Shown here: positions 51,983 through 61,005 of the stretch, piece after piece
How the letters are laid out: every line of letters begins with the position of its first letter
Position numbering within the stretch: the first letter of the stretch is position 1
Assembly: GCF_018687975.1 (NCBI RefSeq)
Contig: NZ_CP061310.1
Span: 1,116,001 to 1,180,000 of the forward strand
DNA length: 64,000 nucleotides
Reading direction: 5' to 3'
Source of the DNA: Polynucleobacter sp. es-EL-1
GTDB lineage: Bacteria > Pseudomonadota > Gammaproteobacteria > Burkholderiales > Burkholderiaceae
Translations under genes and position numbers: made by a program
Notes under the pieces: model-generated
Seen by the model: only the letters and a program-made list of their open reading frames with translations
Database searches by the model: none
What the model was told of the DNA's origin: nothing

Positions 51983-52014
51983 GGCTTCTTTCTTGAGAGA
52001 GAAGCCTCTGTTTG
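51982..52014 (+). terminator. Terminator of the lldD cluster
   Basis: 11-bp stem AGGCTTCTTTC / GAGAGAAGCCT (one G-T pair), 4-base loop TTGA, then CTGTTTG. Lies between convergent genes. Confidence 0.75.
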
Positions 52015-52030
52015 TGAAAGTGAGAGCACT

Positions 52031-53131
52031 CTAGAGTGTGGGGTAATCGGTATAACCTGCCTCACCACCACCGTAGAATGTTGCACGGTTGTAGGGATTG
52101 AGTTTTGCGCCCTGTTTAAAACGTTCAGCCAAATCCGGATTGGCAATATACAAACGCCCATAGGCGACTGCATCTGCTAAGCCAGCCTCTAATACGGCCT
52201 CACCCATAGCCTGATCGTAGCCACCTGCACTAATAAATTTTCCTTGATAAGCTGCCCGGAACATCTCTGAGGTGATCGGCGCTTGAGCATCAAGCTGATC
52301 ATTGCCGCCTGCAGTAGTTGAGCGTGGCTCAATCATGTGTACATAAGCCAGGTGATAAGTATTGAGTTTTTCAATGACAGCATTGAATAATGAAATTGGA
52401 TCGCTATCACCAATATCATTAAAGCTGCCGTAAGGCGATAGACGCACACCGATGCGATCACTTGAAAACACCTGAGAAACGGATTCAATCACCTCACTCA
52501 GTAATCGCAGGCGATTTTCAATAGAGCCACCATATTGGTCATTGCGCTGATTGGTTTTATCTTGCAAAAACTGATCCAATAGATATCCATTGGCTGAGTG
52601 AATTTCAACACCATCAAATCCAGCTGCTTTTGCATTTTGTGCAGCAAGCTTAAACTCATTCAGTAGTCTCGCAATATCCTGTGCAGACATTGCTTTAGGG
52701 ATTTCATAATCATGCAGCTTCCAGTCAGCGCCATAAGTTTGACCCGCTGGCGCTACCGCAGATGGCGCTTCAGGCAAACCTTGCTCAGGATGCAGTGAGG
52801 AATGGGAAATACGACCTACATGCCACAGTTGCGCCACCATTTTGCCGCCCTGAGCATGAACAGCATCCACAATCTCTTTCCAAGCTGCAGTTTGTTCAGC
52901 AGAATAAATTCCAGGGGTTGCGGGGTATCCTTTGCCTAAGGAAGATATTTGGGTTGCCTCGCTAATAATGAGGCCCGCTCCCGCTCTTTGTGAATAATAC
53001 GTTTTAGCCAAGGGGTTTGGAACGTCACCATCAATAGCACGCATCCTGGTTAAAGGCGCCATCACTAGACGATTCTTTAGTTCGATTGCGCCAAGCTTGA
53101 CAGGCGTGAACATCATCTCTTTACCAGACAT
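52031..53131 (-). CDS. nemA: Old yellow enzyme-family alkene reductase
   Basis: 366 aa FMN flavoprotein. VMAPLTRMRAIDGD, YPATPGIYSAEQTAAWKEIV, AQLWHVGRISH, then FDGVEIHSANGYLLDQFLQD and NQRNDQYGGSIENRLRLLSEV are the full OYE pattern. It reduces activated C=C bonds, N-ethylmaleimide or nitrate esters with NADPH. The neighbourhood (oxyR, rubredoxin) suits detoxification of reactive electrophiles, though its own regulator is not visible. Confidence 0.93.
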   Translation of the reverse strand: MSGKEMMFTPVKLGAIELKNRLVMAPLTRMRAIDGDVPNPLAKTYYSQRAGAGLIISEATQISSLGKGYPATPGIYSAEQTAAWKEIVDAVHAQGGKMVAQLWHVGRISHSSLHPEQGLPEAPSAVAPAGQTYGADWKLHDYEIPKAMSAQDIARLLNEFKLAAQNAKAAGFDGVEIHSANGYLLDQFLQDKTNQRNDQYGGSIENRLRLLSEVIESVSQVFSSDRIGVRLSPYGSFNDIGDSDPISLFNAVIEKLNTYHLAYVHMIEPRSTTAGGNDQLDAQAPITSEMFRAAYQGKFISAGGYDQAMGEAVLEAGLADAVAYGRLYIANPDLAERFKQGAKLNPYNRATFYGGGEAGYTDYPTL

Positions 53132-53208
53132 ATAACTCTTTCTTTAATGACAAATCCAATTGTTTGTGAGGCAACTGTAGCAGGGATAGTTCAATCTTGC
53201 AGGGTGAC

Positions 53209-54156
53209 TCATGCCCTCGGAAAACTTTTTCGCGCACCGCGACTAATTCGGGGGGCAGATTTAAAGCGCCCCTCAATACTTTCGGCTAGCGCCTGAAATT
53301 CTTCTAGATGGGTGGTTGATGCTCGTGCTACCAGTGCAATAATTCTTTTTGGCGCTGGAGGGGCTAGTGGCCGAGCCACCAGTGAAGAGCCATTTAAGAG
53401 ACCGCCTTTAACCGCCATCTCTGGAAGCAACGCAATTCCCATGCCTGACTCCACCATTTGGAGGAGCGTCAGTAGACTCGTGGCTTCCATGCCGTCAGCA
53501 TTTTTTATATCAGAGCGTTTGCATGATTGCAGCGTATGCTCCCTTAAGCAATGTCCCTCTTCTAGCAAAAGCAAGCGGTCGGCCATTTTGGCCGGCAGAT
53601 GAATTTCCTTACCCTTAAGCGCCGGATCATCTTCGCGAGCAACCAACCAAAATTCATCGTTAAATAATTCTTTAACTAATAGACCCGAGGTCTCGTAGGG
53701 CAAGGCAATCAGAATGAAATCCAATTGATGCTCGGCAAGCCTTGCTAAAAGATTACCGGTAAGGTCTTCACGCAATGCAATCTTTAGATTGGGAAAACGC
53801 TCCCGAATATCAGGCAGAACGTTGGGCAGCAAAAATGGTGCGATGGTTGGGATAACTCCAAGACGTACCGTCCCCGACATGGGTTTACCAGCATCAACCG
53901 CATACTCCACCAAATCTTCGGAGGCTGCCAAAATGGCTTTGGCCCTTCCTAGGATCTCAAGACCAACCGGAGTGATAGCAACATTTTGTCGATCTCGCTC
54001 TACTAGGCGAACACCCAGGCCATCTTCAAGCTCTTTAAGGCCAGCGCTTAAGGTTGACTGCCCTACAAAGCAGGCTTCTGCAGCCCGTGTAAAGTTCAAC
54101 TCATGGGCAATGGCAACAAAGTAGCGTAATTGGCGAAGTGAAGGCAGTGCGGCCAT
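53209..54156 (-). CDS. oxyR: OxyR hydrogen-peroxide sensor (LysR type)
   Basis: 315 aa. The N-terminal LysR helix-turn-helix is LRQLRYFVAIAHELNFTRAA ... QSTLSAGLKELEDGLGV. The redox pair is Cys203 and Cys212 in EEGHCLREHTLQSCKRSD, nine residues apart as Cys199/Cys208 of Escherichia coli, with the GHCLR context kept; ATSLLTLLQMVESGMGIALLP is the usual follow-up. The C-terminal tail is Arg/Lys-rich. It is divergent from the rubredoxin gene; the 152-base gap holds an inverted repeat. Confidence 0.9.
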   Translation of the reverse strand: MAALPSLRQLRYFVAIAHELNFTRAAEACFVGQSTLSAGLKELEDGLGVRLVERDRQNVAITPVGLEILGRAKAILAASEDLVEYAVDAGKPMSGTVRLGVIPTIAPFLLPNVLPDIRERFPNLKIALREDLTGNLLARLAEHQLDFILIALPYETSGLLVKELFNDEFWLVAREDDPALKGKEIHLPAKMADRLLLLEEGHCLREHTLQSCKRSDIKNADGMEATSLLTLLQMVESGMGIALLPEMAVKGGLLNGSSLVARPLAPPAPKRIIALVARASTTHLEEFQALAESIEGRFKSAPRISRGARKSFPRA

Positions 54157-54177
54157 AGTTTGGATTCATCCCTATAA

Positions 54178-54190
54178 TCTAATTATTAGA
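54178..54190. promoter_or_regulatory. Inverted repeat at the oxyR promoter
   Basis: TCTAAT-T-ATTAGA, followed by further ATAAATAATAG. LysR-type regulators commonly bind such T-N11-A palindromes to control themselves and the divergent gene. Similarity to the four-part OxyR consensus is loose. Confidence 0.4.
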
Positions 54191-54308
54191 TAAATAATAG
54201 CATTCCTAATGAAGCAAATGATTACCTAAATTTGTCGCTGCACCCACAGCAAATCTGACTTTATTCTCAATAAAATTGACACTTCTCTAACTATTTACAG
54301 GAAACCGG

Positions 54309-54476
54309 ATGAATACTTGGCAATGTATTGTGTGTGGCTTTATTTATGACGAGGCCAAAGGAATGCCAGATGATGGCATTGCTCCTGGAACAGCTTGGGC
54401 AGACGTACCTGAAAGCTGGGAATGCCCAGATTGTGGCGCCAGTAAATCCGACTTTGAAATGGTCAGAATCTCTTAA
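54309..54476 (+). CDS. rubA: Rubredoxin
   Basis: 55 aa one-iron protein: Cys6/Cys9 in WQCIVCGFIYDEAKG and Cys39/Cys42 in WECPDCGASKSDFE, with the DVPESW link. It starts at ATG 54309 and is followed 55 bases later by a rubredoxin reductase gene, so the pair carries electrons from NAD(P)H to an oxygenase, a peroxide or superoxide reductase, or another acceptor. No alkane hydroxylase is in the window; the neighbouring oxyR suggests a stress role. Confidence 0.97.
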   Translation: MNTWQCIVCGFIYDEAKGMPDDGIAPGTAWADVPESWECPDCGASKSDFEMVRIS

Positions 54477-54531
54477 TCAAAACTGCAATAGCAGCTTCAT
54501 TTATTCATACCACCTTCTTTAGGAGCCCAGC

Positions 54532-55695
54532 TTGACCCAAGCACAACTATCTTCACCTGCCATTGTCATTATTGGTAGCGGTATGGCTGGCTTTACGACG
54601 ATTCGTGAAATCCGCAAGCTAGATAAGGAAGTACCGATCACCTTGATTACCCGTGAACCAGGCTACTCTTACTCAAAGCCTATGCTATCAACTGCTCTGG
54701 CTAGCAATAAAAATGCGGAGCAGCTCATTTCTATGAGCGCAGAGGGCATGGCAGATCAGTTAGCCGTCCATATTTTAGGCAACACAGAAGTGCATGAAAT
54801 TGATAGCAAGCAGCAGCTCATCATCACTTCTCAAGGTTCAGTTCCCTACTCTAAATTGGTGCTTTGCTTGGGCTCAGATCAGATTCGCGTGCCCTTACAG
54901 GGCAATGCGGTCGATAGCGTCATTAGCGTAAATGATTTGGAGGACTACGCTCAGTTTCGTCAAGCCATTGCTGGCAAAAAAAGGGTTGCCATATTGGGAG
55001 CTGGTCTGATTGGCTGTGAATTTGCAAACGATCTCGCCATCGGCTCTTATGAGGTGGATGTGATTGACCTGGCGCCACAGATACTCGGTCGCCTACTACC
55101 CCCAGAGGCATCACAAGCACTACAAGATAAATTAAGTGAGGTTGGTATACGCTGGCATCTGGGCACCACCGTACAATCCCTTGATAAAACAGATGAGGGT
55201 CTTGCAATTACCCTAGCTAATGGCAAAGTAGTTATCAGTGATGTTTTTCTTTCTGCAGTAGGCCTTAAACCTCGTCTAGCGTTGGCTCAAAAAGCAGGCA
55301 TTCAAACGGGTCTCGGAATTCAAGTGGGGCGAACTCTAGAGACGAATATTCAGAATATTTTTTCAATTGGAGATTGCGCCGAAGTGGAGGGGCTGGTTCT
55401 TCCCTACATCATGCCAATCATGCAAGCTGCCAGAGCACTAGCACCTAAGCTCTTAGGTCAAGAGACCATGCTTACTTATCCAGCTATGCCAGTAATGGTC
55501 AAGACCCCTGCGTTACCTACAATCGTTTCACCACCACCGGCCAGCGCCATTGGGCAGTGGAAGATAAACTCGATCGATGGTGGTATTGAGGCTCGCTTCG
55601 AATCACCTGATGGCAAACTACTTGGCTTTGCTCTTTTGGGAAGTGCTACGGCTCAGCGTGCAGCGCTTACTAAAGAGTTACCTCCCCTGCTCTAG
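54532..55695 (+). CDS. Rubredoxin-NAD(P)+ reductase-like flavoprotein
   Basis: 387 aa. FAD fold IVIIGSGMAGFTTIREIRKLD near the start, YSYSKPMLSTALASNK (typical of NorW/RubB reductases), NAD fold ILGAGLIGCEFANDLA at about 155, and IFSIGDCAEVEGLVLPYIMPIMQAARALA at the end of the FAD site. A C-terminal extension (about 310-387) contains a substrate-pocket like domain. TTG 54532 is the start, with AGGAG six bases upstream. Forms a unit with rubredoxin. Confidence 0.9.
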   Translation: MTQAQLSSPAIVIIGSGMAGFTTIREIRKLDKEVPITLITREPGYSYSKPMLSTALASNKNAEQLISMSAEGMADQLAVHILGNTEVHEIDSKQQLIITSQGSVPYSKLVLCLGSDQIRVPLQGNAVDSVISVNDLEDYAQFRQAIAGKKRVAILGAGLIGCEFANDLAIGSYEVDVIDLAPQILGRLLPPEASQALQDKLSEVGIRWHLGTTVQSLDKTDEGLAITLANGKVVISDVFLSAVGLKPRLALAQKAGIQTGLGIQVGRTLETNIQNIFSIGDCAEVEGLVLPYIMPIMQAARALAPKLLGQETMLTYPAMPVMVKTPALPTIVSPPPASAIGQWKINSIDGGIEARFESPDGKLLGFALLGSATAQRAALTKELPPLL

Positions 55696-55735
55696 ATTAA
55701 TCAGCATCGCTCAGCGGTGAAAGTAGAAAAGATAT

Positions 55736-55761
55736 AAAAAGCCCGCTATTGCGGGCTTTTT
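55736..55761. terminator. Bidirectional terminator
   Basis: Five A, GCCCGC, loop TATT, GCGGGC, five T. Between two convergent genes. Confidence 0.95.
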
Positions 55762-55796
55762 AGTTAGTTACTGCAGTAGTTCGGCCAGTCTAGTGA

Positions 55797-56387
55797 TTAA
55801 ACAATAGCAAACCAGGTAACGTTATGCGATTGTGCAACCATTAAGAAGAGCATTGGGATTGACAGCATCGTATTGAAGCGAGATACCAACATGGCCAATC
55901 GAGCTGACTTTGCTTTTACTTCTGGCTCAGCGGGAACAATACCGAGGGCCCGCTTTTGGTTTGGCCAAATAATGAACCAAACATTAAAAGCCATATATAA
56001 AGCAATCCACATCCCCAATCCAATAGCACGAAATGGCGGCTGCAAAGTAAATGCTTGATGAGCATAGCCATTAAGTACCGCCAGGATCAAACCACTCACC
56101 ACAGTGAATAGTGCAGACCATCGAAACCAAAATAAAGCCGTTGGGGCAATTACCTTAGCGATAGCTGGCTTTTGCTCATCCGGTATTTTGGCCATGGATG
56201 GAATCTGGACAAAATTGAAGTACCAGAGCAAACCCACCCACATGATGCCAACCATCACATGAATCCAGCGGAACAAAAACGGCAACTCAACCGAGGTCAA
56301 ATTTGCGCCTAAGGCCAGCAGAATCAGAATCAGAAGCACAAAGCCCGCTAAGACTGTGCGCCCTAATGAAGTGAAGATGGATGACAT
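55797..56387 (-). CDS. PuuD N-terminal domain-like membrane protein
   Basis: 196 aa, five or six hydrophobic helices. FLFRWIHVMVGIMWVGLLWYFNFVQIP and FWFRWSALFTVVSGLILA resemble the membrane part of PuuD, a urate-oxidising enzyme of Proteobacteria (Urate_ox_N), but PuuD proper has a C-terminal cytochrome c domain that is missing. The conserved His of RWIH may bind haem. With no purine genes nearby a urate role is doubtful; a quinol-linked redox protein is possible. It is 32 bases from the sodB stop. Confidence 0.65.
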   Translation of the reverse strand: MSSIFTSLGRTVLAGFVLLILILLALGANLTSVELPFLFRWIHVMVGIMWVGLLWYFNFVQIPSMAKIPDEQKPAIAKVIAPTALFWFRWSALFTVVSGLILAVLNGYAHQAFTLQPPFRAIGLGMWIALYMAFNVWFIIWPNQKRALGIVPAEPEVKAKSARLAMLVSRFNTMLSIPMLFLMVAQSHNVTWFAIV

Positions 56388-56419
56388 GAAGTGGGTTATC
56401 TCAAAAAAGGAATGGAAGC

Positions 56420-56998
56420 TTAAGCAAAGTTCTGATTTGCAAAATCCCAGTTCACTAAATTCCAGAAGTTCTCGAGATATTTAGGACGTGCATTGCGAGT
56501 ATCGATGTAATACGCATGCTCCCAAACGTCACAAGTCATTAATGGCTTTGCGTCGGTTGTTAATGGTGTCGCCGCATTGCTTGTAGAAACCAAATCCAAT
56601 GAGCCATCAGCCTTCTTAACCAACCATGCCCAACCAGAACCAAATGTACCCACAGCACATTTAGTGAACTCTTCTTTAAATTTATCTAATGAACCCCACT
56701 TAGCATTAATGGCATCAGCCAAAGCACCGGTTGGAGCACCGCCACCATTTGGCTTCATGCTATTCCAATAAAAAGTGTGGTTCCATACTTGAGCAGCATT
56801 ATTGAAAACACCACCGGCAGACTTTTTAACAATCTCTTCTAAATTGGCGTTTTCAAACTCAGTGCCTTTAATCAAATTATTGAGATTGGTAACGTAAGTT
56901 TGATGATGTTTGCCATAGTGATACTCAAGAGTCTCTTTTGAGATAAATGGGGCAAGCGCATCGAGGGCATATGGCAGCGGAGGTAGTGTGTGTTCCAT
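56420..56998 (-). CDS. sodB: Fe-type superoxide dismutase
   Basis: 192 aa. Metal ligands are seen in ETLEYHYGKHHQTYV (His27-type), WNHTFYWNSM (His about 74), and DVWEHAYYID (Asp and His). FGSGWAWLV and the Gln/Gly pattern AAQVWNH point to an iron enzyme. ATG 56998 follows AAGGA and begins MEHTLPPLPY, the family N-terminus, so the upstream in-frame ATG at 57022 is not used. It converts superoxide to peroxide in the cytoplasm, in the same region as oxyR. Confidence 0.96.
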   Translation of the reverse strand: MEHTLPPLPYALDALAPFISKETLEYHYGKHHQTYVTNLNNLIKGTEFENANLEEIVKKSAGGVFNNAAQVWNHTFYWNSMKPNGGGAPTGALADAINAKWGSLDKFKEEFTKCAVGTFGSGWAWLVKKADGSLDLVSTSNAATPLTTDAKPLMTCDVWEHAYYIDTRNARPKYLENFWNLVNWDFANQNFA

Positions 56999-57090
56999 CG
57001 TTATTTTCCTTATAAGGTACATTAAAAACCAGGCTTATAAGCCTTATCCGCATCCACTATAGTCGATTCTGGCATTTTTGTTTGGTCACG

Positions 57091-57116
57091 AAAAAAAGGG
57101 CTAGCATAGCCAGCCC
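57091..57116 (-). terminator. Terminator of the 3-hydroxybutyrate dehydrogenase gene
   Basis: On the minus strand: GGGCTGGC, loop TAT, GCTAGCCC (one G-T pair), then seven T. Lies just after the dehydrogenase stop. Confidence 0.88.
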
Positions 57117-57126
57117 CCGGGGCTAT

Positions 57127-57903
57127 TTATTGAGCTGTCCAGCCGCCATCCATATTCCAGGCTACCCCACGAACCTCAGATGCATCTGGTCCGCACAAGA
57201 AAACTGCCAGAGCGGCTAGCTGCTCAGGCGCCACAAATTCGCCTGATGGCTGCTTTTCTGAGACGAGGGCCTTTTTCGCCTCCTCATTGGAAACTCCATC
57301 CCGCTCAGCACGAGCATCCACCTGTTTTTGAACCAAGGGAGTAAGAACCCAACCCGGGCAAATAGCATTACATGTAATACCTGTTTTAGCATTCTCTAAA
57401 GCAGTCACTTTGGTTAAACCTACAATCCCGTGCTTAGCGGCAACATAAGCTGCTTTTTGTGTGGAGGCAACTAAGCCATGGACTGAGGCAATATTGATAA
57501 TGCGCCCCCAGTTACGCTTCTGCATTCCGGGCAAAGCATGGTGAGAGGTATAAAAGGCTGAACTCAAATTAATGGCAATAATGGATTCCCATTTATCGGC
57601 AGGAAACTCCTCAATATTGGCGGTGTATTGAATGCCTGCATTGTTTACCAAGATATCTAAAGTACCAAAGCGTTTTTCTGTTTGCTTGATGAGATCCTCA
57701 ATTTCCGCAGGCTTGCTCATGTCAGCACCGTGATAGTCAACCTCCACACCACAAGCTTTTACAGATGCTATTGCTGCATCTTTCTCGCCAAAACCATTCA
57801 TCATGATATTGGCGCCCTGCTTTGCTAATGCAACAGCCATAGCAAGACCAATACCGCTAGTTGAACCAGTGACGAGGGCTGTTTTACCTTTTAAATGAGA
57901 CAT
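57127..57903 (-). CDS. hbdH: 3-hydroxybutyrate dehydrogenase
   Basis: 258 aa short-chain dehydrogenase. Cofactor motif TGSTSGIGLAMA, NNAG, catalytic Ser-Tyr-Lys in INIASVHGLVASTQKAAYVAAKHG; CPGWVLTPLVQKQ is specific to the D-3-hydroxybutyrate dehydrogenase group. It joins the 3-hydroxybutyrate from polyhydroxybutyrate to acetoacetate with NAD+. A phasin-like gene at 39.2 kb fits polymer storage. Confidence 0.92.
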   Translation of the reverse strand: MSHLKGKTALVTGSTSGIGLAMAVALAKQGANIMMNGFGEKDAAIASVKACGVEVDYHGADMSKPAEIEDLIKQTEKRFGTLDILVNNAGIQYTANIEEFPADKWESIIAINLSSAFYTSHHALPGMQKRNWGRIINIASVHGLVASTQKAAYVAAKHGIVGLTKVTALENAKTGITCNAICPGWVLTPLVQKQVDARAERDGVSNEEAKKALVSEKQPSGEFVAPEQLAALAVFLCGPDASEVRGVAWNMDGGWTAQ

Positions 57904-57957
57904 GCGAGCAATCCTTTAAAGATCCAATAAATGACCTATAGGATACAACGGAAGCTT

Positions 57958-58461
57958 TTAAATCAAGCCTAGCGAATGTCCTATCTGGTGCCAAAAGCTC
58001 TCGGGGACTAAAGTTAAAAGCCAAGTCATAGTCAGATAGCGAAAGAACTTCCCAACGGCCATATAGGCCAAACAGGGTCTCCAGGGGAGTCTTAACCACC
58101 CCGCAGCCAGACAGAGGGGATCACCAAAGCCAGGCAGCCAAGAAAGCAACAACATCTTTGGCCCTCGCTCCTCTAGCCAACGTTGCATTCTGCCATTCGA
58201 TGGGCCTTTTAAAGACTCAAAACTATTTCTACTGAGCAGGCCCAACCACCAATCGAGCATACCCCCTAAGGTATTACCCACCGTGGCAAGCCCGATGGCA
58301 ATCCAGTAGTAATGGGGATTAAGACTTATATAGCCAAATAGCACGGGCTCTGAACCAACCGGCAATAAAGTCGCAGAAATAAAGGCACTAATGAAAACCG
58401 CAGATAAGCCCACTGATGGCATACCAAAAAAGTCAAAAAATTGACTCAACATATGGTCCAT
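57958..58461 (-). CDS. YqaA-like small DedA/VTT membrane protein
   Basis: 167 aa. SAVFISAFISATLLPVGSEPVLFGYI, VGNTLGGMLDWWLGL and LLLSWLPGFGDPLCLAAGWLRL show the SNARE-associated/VTT fold of the YqaA branch of DedA proteins, which are linked to lipid-carrier translocation and envelope stability. About four helices. It lies upstream of the hydroxybutyrate dehydrogenase on the same strand, 54 bases apart. Confidence 0.87.
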   Translation of the reverse strand: MDHMLSQFFDFFGMPSVGLSAVFISAFISATLLPVGSEPVLFGYISLNPHYYWIAIGLATVGNTLGGMLDWWLGLLSRNSFESLKGPSNGRMQRWLEERGPKMLLLSWLPGFGDPLCLAAGWLRLPWRPCLAYMAVGKFFRYLTMTWLLTLVPESFWHQIGHSLGLI

Positions 58462-58639
58462 CAGACAGCCACTTTGCAGTTAGTTTGGGGTAAAAATATC
58501 GCCATTCATATAGTATGCCCCACACCGGGACTGCTCTGACGATCTCTAGAACTCCTCACGGATAGTTTCACGAAATGATGAAATCTTGCTTAAACTATAT
58601 GGGTTGAACCTAAGCAAAATAACTATTAATAGAGACAAT

Positions 58640-59809
58640 ATGAATCACCCCATTCCAAAACCAGACCAGTACCAAGACATGCGCGAAGCATTGCGTGACC
58701 TCTGCAAAAGCTTTGACTCAGCTTATTGGCAAAAGGTTGATCACGACCGTGATTACCCGGAAGCCTTTGTCGATGCAATGGCTCAGGCCGGTTGGCTAGC
58801 CGCATTGATTCCAGAAGAATATGGTGGCTCCGGTCTTGGTCTTGCTGAGGCTTCGGTCATCATGGAGGAGATCAATTTCTCCGGTGGCAATGCCGGATCC
58901 TGTCACGGACAGATGTACAACATGGGCACTCTTCTGCGACATGGCTCTGATGCACAAAAAAAACTCTATCTTCCAAAAATTGCTACCGGTGAATTACGTC
59001 TACAAAGCATGGCAGTCACTGAGCCAAGCACTGGAACTGACACTACCAAACTGAAAACGACTGCAGTGAAAAAAGGTGATAAGTATGTCGTCAATGGTCA
59101 AAAAGTATGGATCTCCAGAATTCAGCACTCCGATCTCATGATTCTGTTGGCGCGCACCACCCCCCTTGCAGAGGTTAAGAAAAAATCAGAAGGGATGTCG
59201 ATCTTTATTGTCGACCTCAAGGAAGCGATTGGCAAAGGTATGGATATCCAGCCAATTGCCAACATGGTCAATCATGAGACCAATGAAGTTTTCTTTGACA
59301 ACCTAGAAATCCCTGCAGAAAATCTCATTGGCGAAGAGGGTCAAGGATTCAAATACATCTTGGATGGCCTTAATGCCGAACGTACCCTCATTGCCGCCGA
59401 GTGCATTGGGGATGCTTATTGGTTTGTAGATAAGGCCCGTCGTTACGCTAATGAGCGCGTGGTATTTGATCGCCCCATTGGCAAGAACCAAGGCATTCAA
59501 TTTCCAATTGCCGATGCCTTCATTGAAACTGAAGCGGCCAATCTCATGCGCTTTAAGGCATGTGAACTGTTTGATACTCAGCAGCCCTGCGGCGCAGAAT
59601 CCAATATGGCTAAATACTTAGCAGCTAAAGCATCATGGGAAGCAGCCAATGTTTGCTTACAGACCCATGGTGGTTTTGGTTTTGCCAATGAATACGATGT
59701 GGAGCGTAAGTTCCGTGAAACTCGTCTTTATCAAGTGGCTCCTATTTCAACTAACTTGATTTATTCCTACGTCGCCGAGCATATTCTCGGCCTGCCACGT
59801 TCCTTCTAA
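58640..59809 (+). CDS. Acyl-CoA dehydrogenase with IVD-type glutamate position
   Basis: 389 aa. YGGSGLGLAEASVIMEEINF, the flavin loop MAVTEPSTGTDTTKLKTTAVKKGD and QTHGGFGFANEYDVERKFRETRLYQVAPIS are standard. At the usual place of the catalytic Glu (YEGT) it has YQVAP, so the base is probably the Glu in GLNAERTLIAAE, the position used by isovaleryl-CoA dehydrogenase. ATG 58640 is chosen; an in-frame ATG at 58586 adds an unrelated 18 residues. The CoA-transferase gene follows 11 bases on, so a class III CoA-transferase/dehydrogenase pathway is likely. Confidence 0.9.
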   Translation: MNHPIPKPDQYQDMREALRDLCKSFDSAYWQKVDHDRDYPEAFVDAMAQAGWLAALIPEEYGGSGLGLAEASVIMEEINFSGGNAGSCHGQMYNMGTLLRHGSDAQKKLYLPKIATGELRLQSMAVTEPSTGTDTTKLKTTAVKKGDKYVVNGQKVWISRIQHSDLMILLARTTPLAEVKKKSEGMSIFIVDLKEAIGKGMDIQPIANMVNHETNEVFFDNLEIPAENLIGEEGQGFKYILDGLNAERTLIAAECIGDAYWFVDKARRYANERVVFDRPIGKNQGIQFPIADAFIETEAANLMRFKACELFDTQQPCGAESNMAKYLAAKASWEAANVCLQTHGGFGFANEYDVERKFRETRLYQVAPISTNLIYSYVAEHILGLPRSF

Positions 59810-59820
59810 TCAGAGTTAAG

Positions 59821-61005
59821 ATGAGCATTCGCCCCTTAGATGGCATTACAGTAATCTCGCTTGAGCATGCCATTGCAGCACCCTTTTGTACTAGGCAGCT
59901 TGCTGATCTTGGTGCACGCGTTATTAAGGTAGAGCGCCCTGGCGCAGGTGATTTTGCACGCGCTTATGACGAACGCGTAAATGGAATGTCTTCCCACTTC
60001 ACCTGGGTCAATCGCTCAAAAGAAAGTCTTACGCTAGATCTCAAGCAAGCCCCCGCCCTCAATGCACTCAAGACCCTCCTGAAAACGGCAGATGTCTTGG
60101 TGCAAAATCTGGCCCCTGGTGCTGCCGCGCGAATGGGCTTGACTGCAGAACTCTTGCATCTTGAAAATCCCAAGCTTATTTTGTGCGATATCTCAGGCTA
60201 CGGTAATGATGGGCCCTATCGAGACAAAAAAGCCTATGACTTGCTCATTCAAAGTGAAGCCGGCTTTCTGTCTGTCACAGGGACTCCAGAGGCGCCGAGT
60301 AAAGCAGGAAACTCGATTGCAGATATTGCCGCCGGCATGTATGCCTATACCAATATATTGGCTGCTTTACTACAAAGAGCTAAGACCGGCAAAGGCTCGA
60401 CAATTGATGTATCGATGTTGGAGTCTTTGGGTGAATGGATGAGTTACCCGCTTTACTATGCCTACGATGGCGCTTCTCCACCACCTCGCAATGGTGCTTC
60501 ACATGCCACGATTTATCCCTATGGACCATTTAAAGCTGGAGACGGAGGCACCGTGATGCTGGGCTTACAAAATGAGCGTGAGTGGGTTTTATTCTGCGAG
60601 ATCGTTCTTGATAATCCCCTGCTTGCCAAAGATGAGCGCTTTGATAAAAACTTTAAGCGCAATGAAAGTCGCGCTGATTTACTGGCGATTATTGATGCCT
60701 GCTTTAGCAAACTTACTACTGACCAAGTGATCGCTAAACTTGATCAAGCGCAGATTGCTAATGCTCGCCTGAATGACATGCAAGGACTATGGAGCCATGA
60801 ACAGCTTAAGGCCAGAAATCGCTGGATAGATGTGGGCTCACCTGCAGGACCTATACCGGCAATGCTTCCACCCGGCTTAAATGATAGTTATCAATACCGG
60901 ATGGATCCTATACCAGCAGTAGGTCAACATACTGACTCTATTCTTACCGAAATCGGTATTGCGCAGAGTGAGATTGAAAAAATGCGCTCTACAGGTGCAA
61001 TTTAA
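59821..61005 (+). CDS. CaiB/BaiF-family CoA-transferase
   Basis: 394 aa class III CoA-transferase: LDGITVISLEHAIAAPFCTRQLADLGARVIKVERP at the start (spread over residues 5-41), RSKESLTLDLK, LVQNLAPGAAARMGL, and the catalytic Asp in LILCDISGYGNDGPYRDKKAYDLLIQSEAG. It transfers CoA between carboxylic acids. Its substrate presumably matches that of the preceding dehydrogenase. The last four bases overlap the stop of the convergent cardiolipin synthase gene. Confidence 0.93.
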   Translation: MSIRPLDGITVISLEHAIAAPFCTRQLADLGARVIKVERPGAGDFARAYDERVNGMSSHFTWVNRSKESLTLDLKQAPALNALKTLLKTADVLVQNLAPGAAARMGLTAELLHLENPKLILCDISGYGNDGPYRDKKAYDLLIQSEAGFLSVTGTPEAPSKAGNSIADIAAGMYAYTNILAALLQRAKTGKGSTIDVSMLESLGEWMSYPLYYAYDGASPPPRNGASHATIYPYGPFKAGDGGTVMLGLQNEREWVLFCEIVLDNPLLAKDERFDKNFKRNESRADLLAIIDACFSKLTTDQVIAKLDQAQIANARLNDMQGLWSHEQLKARNRWIDVGSPAGPIPAMLPPGLNDSYQYRMDPIPAVGQHTDSILTEIGIAQSEIEKMRSTGAI

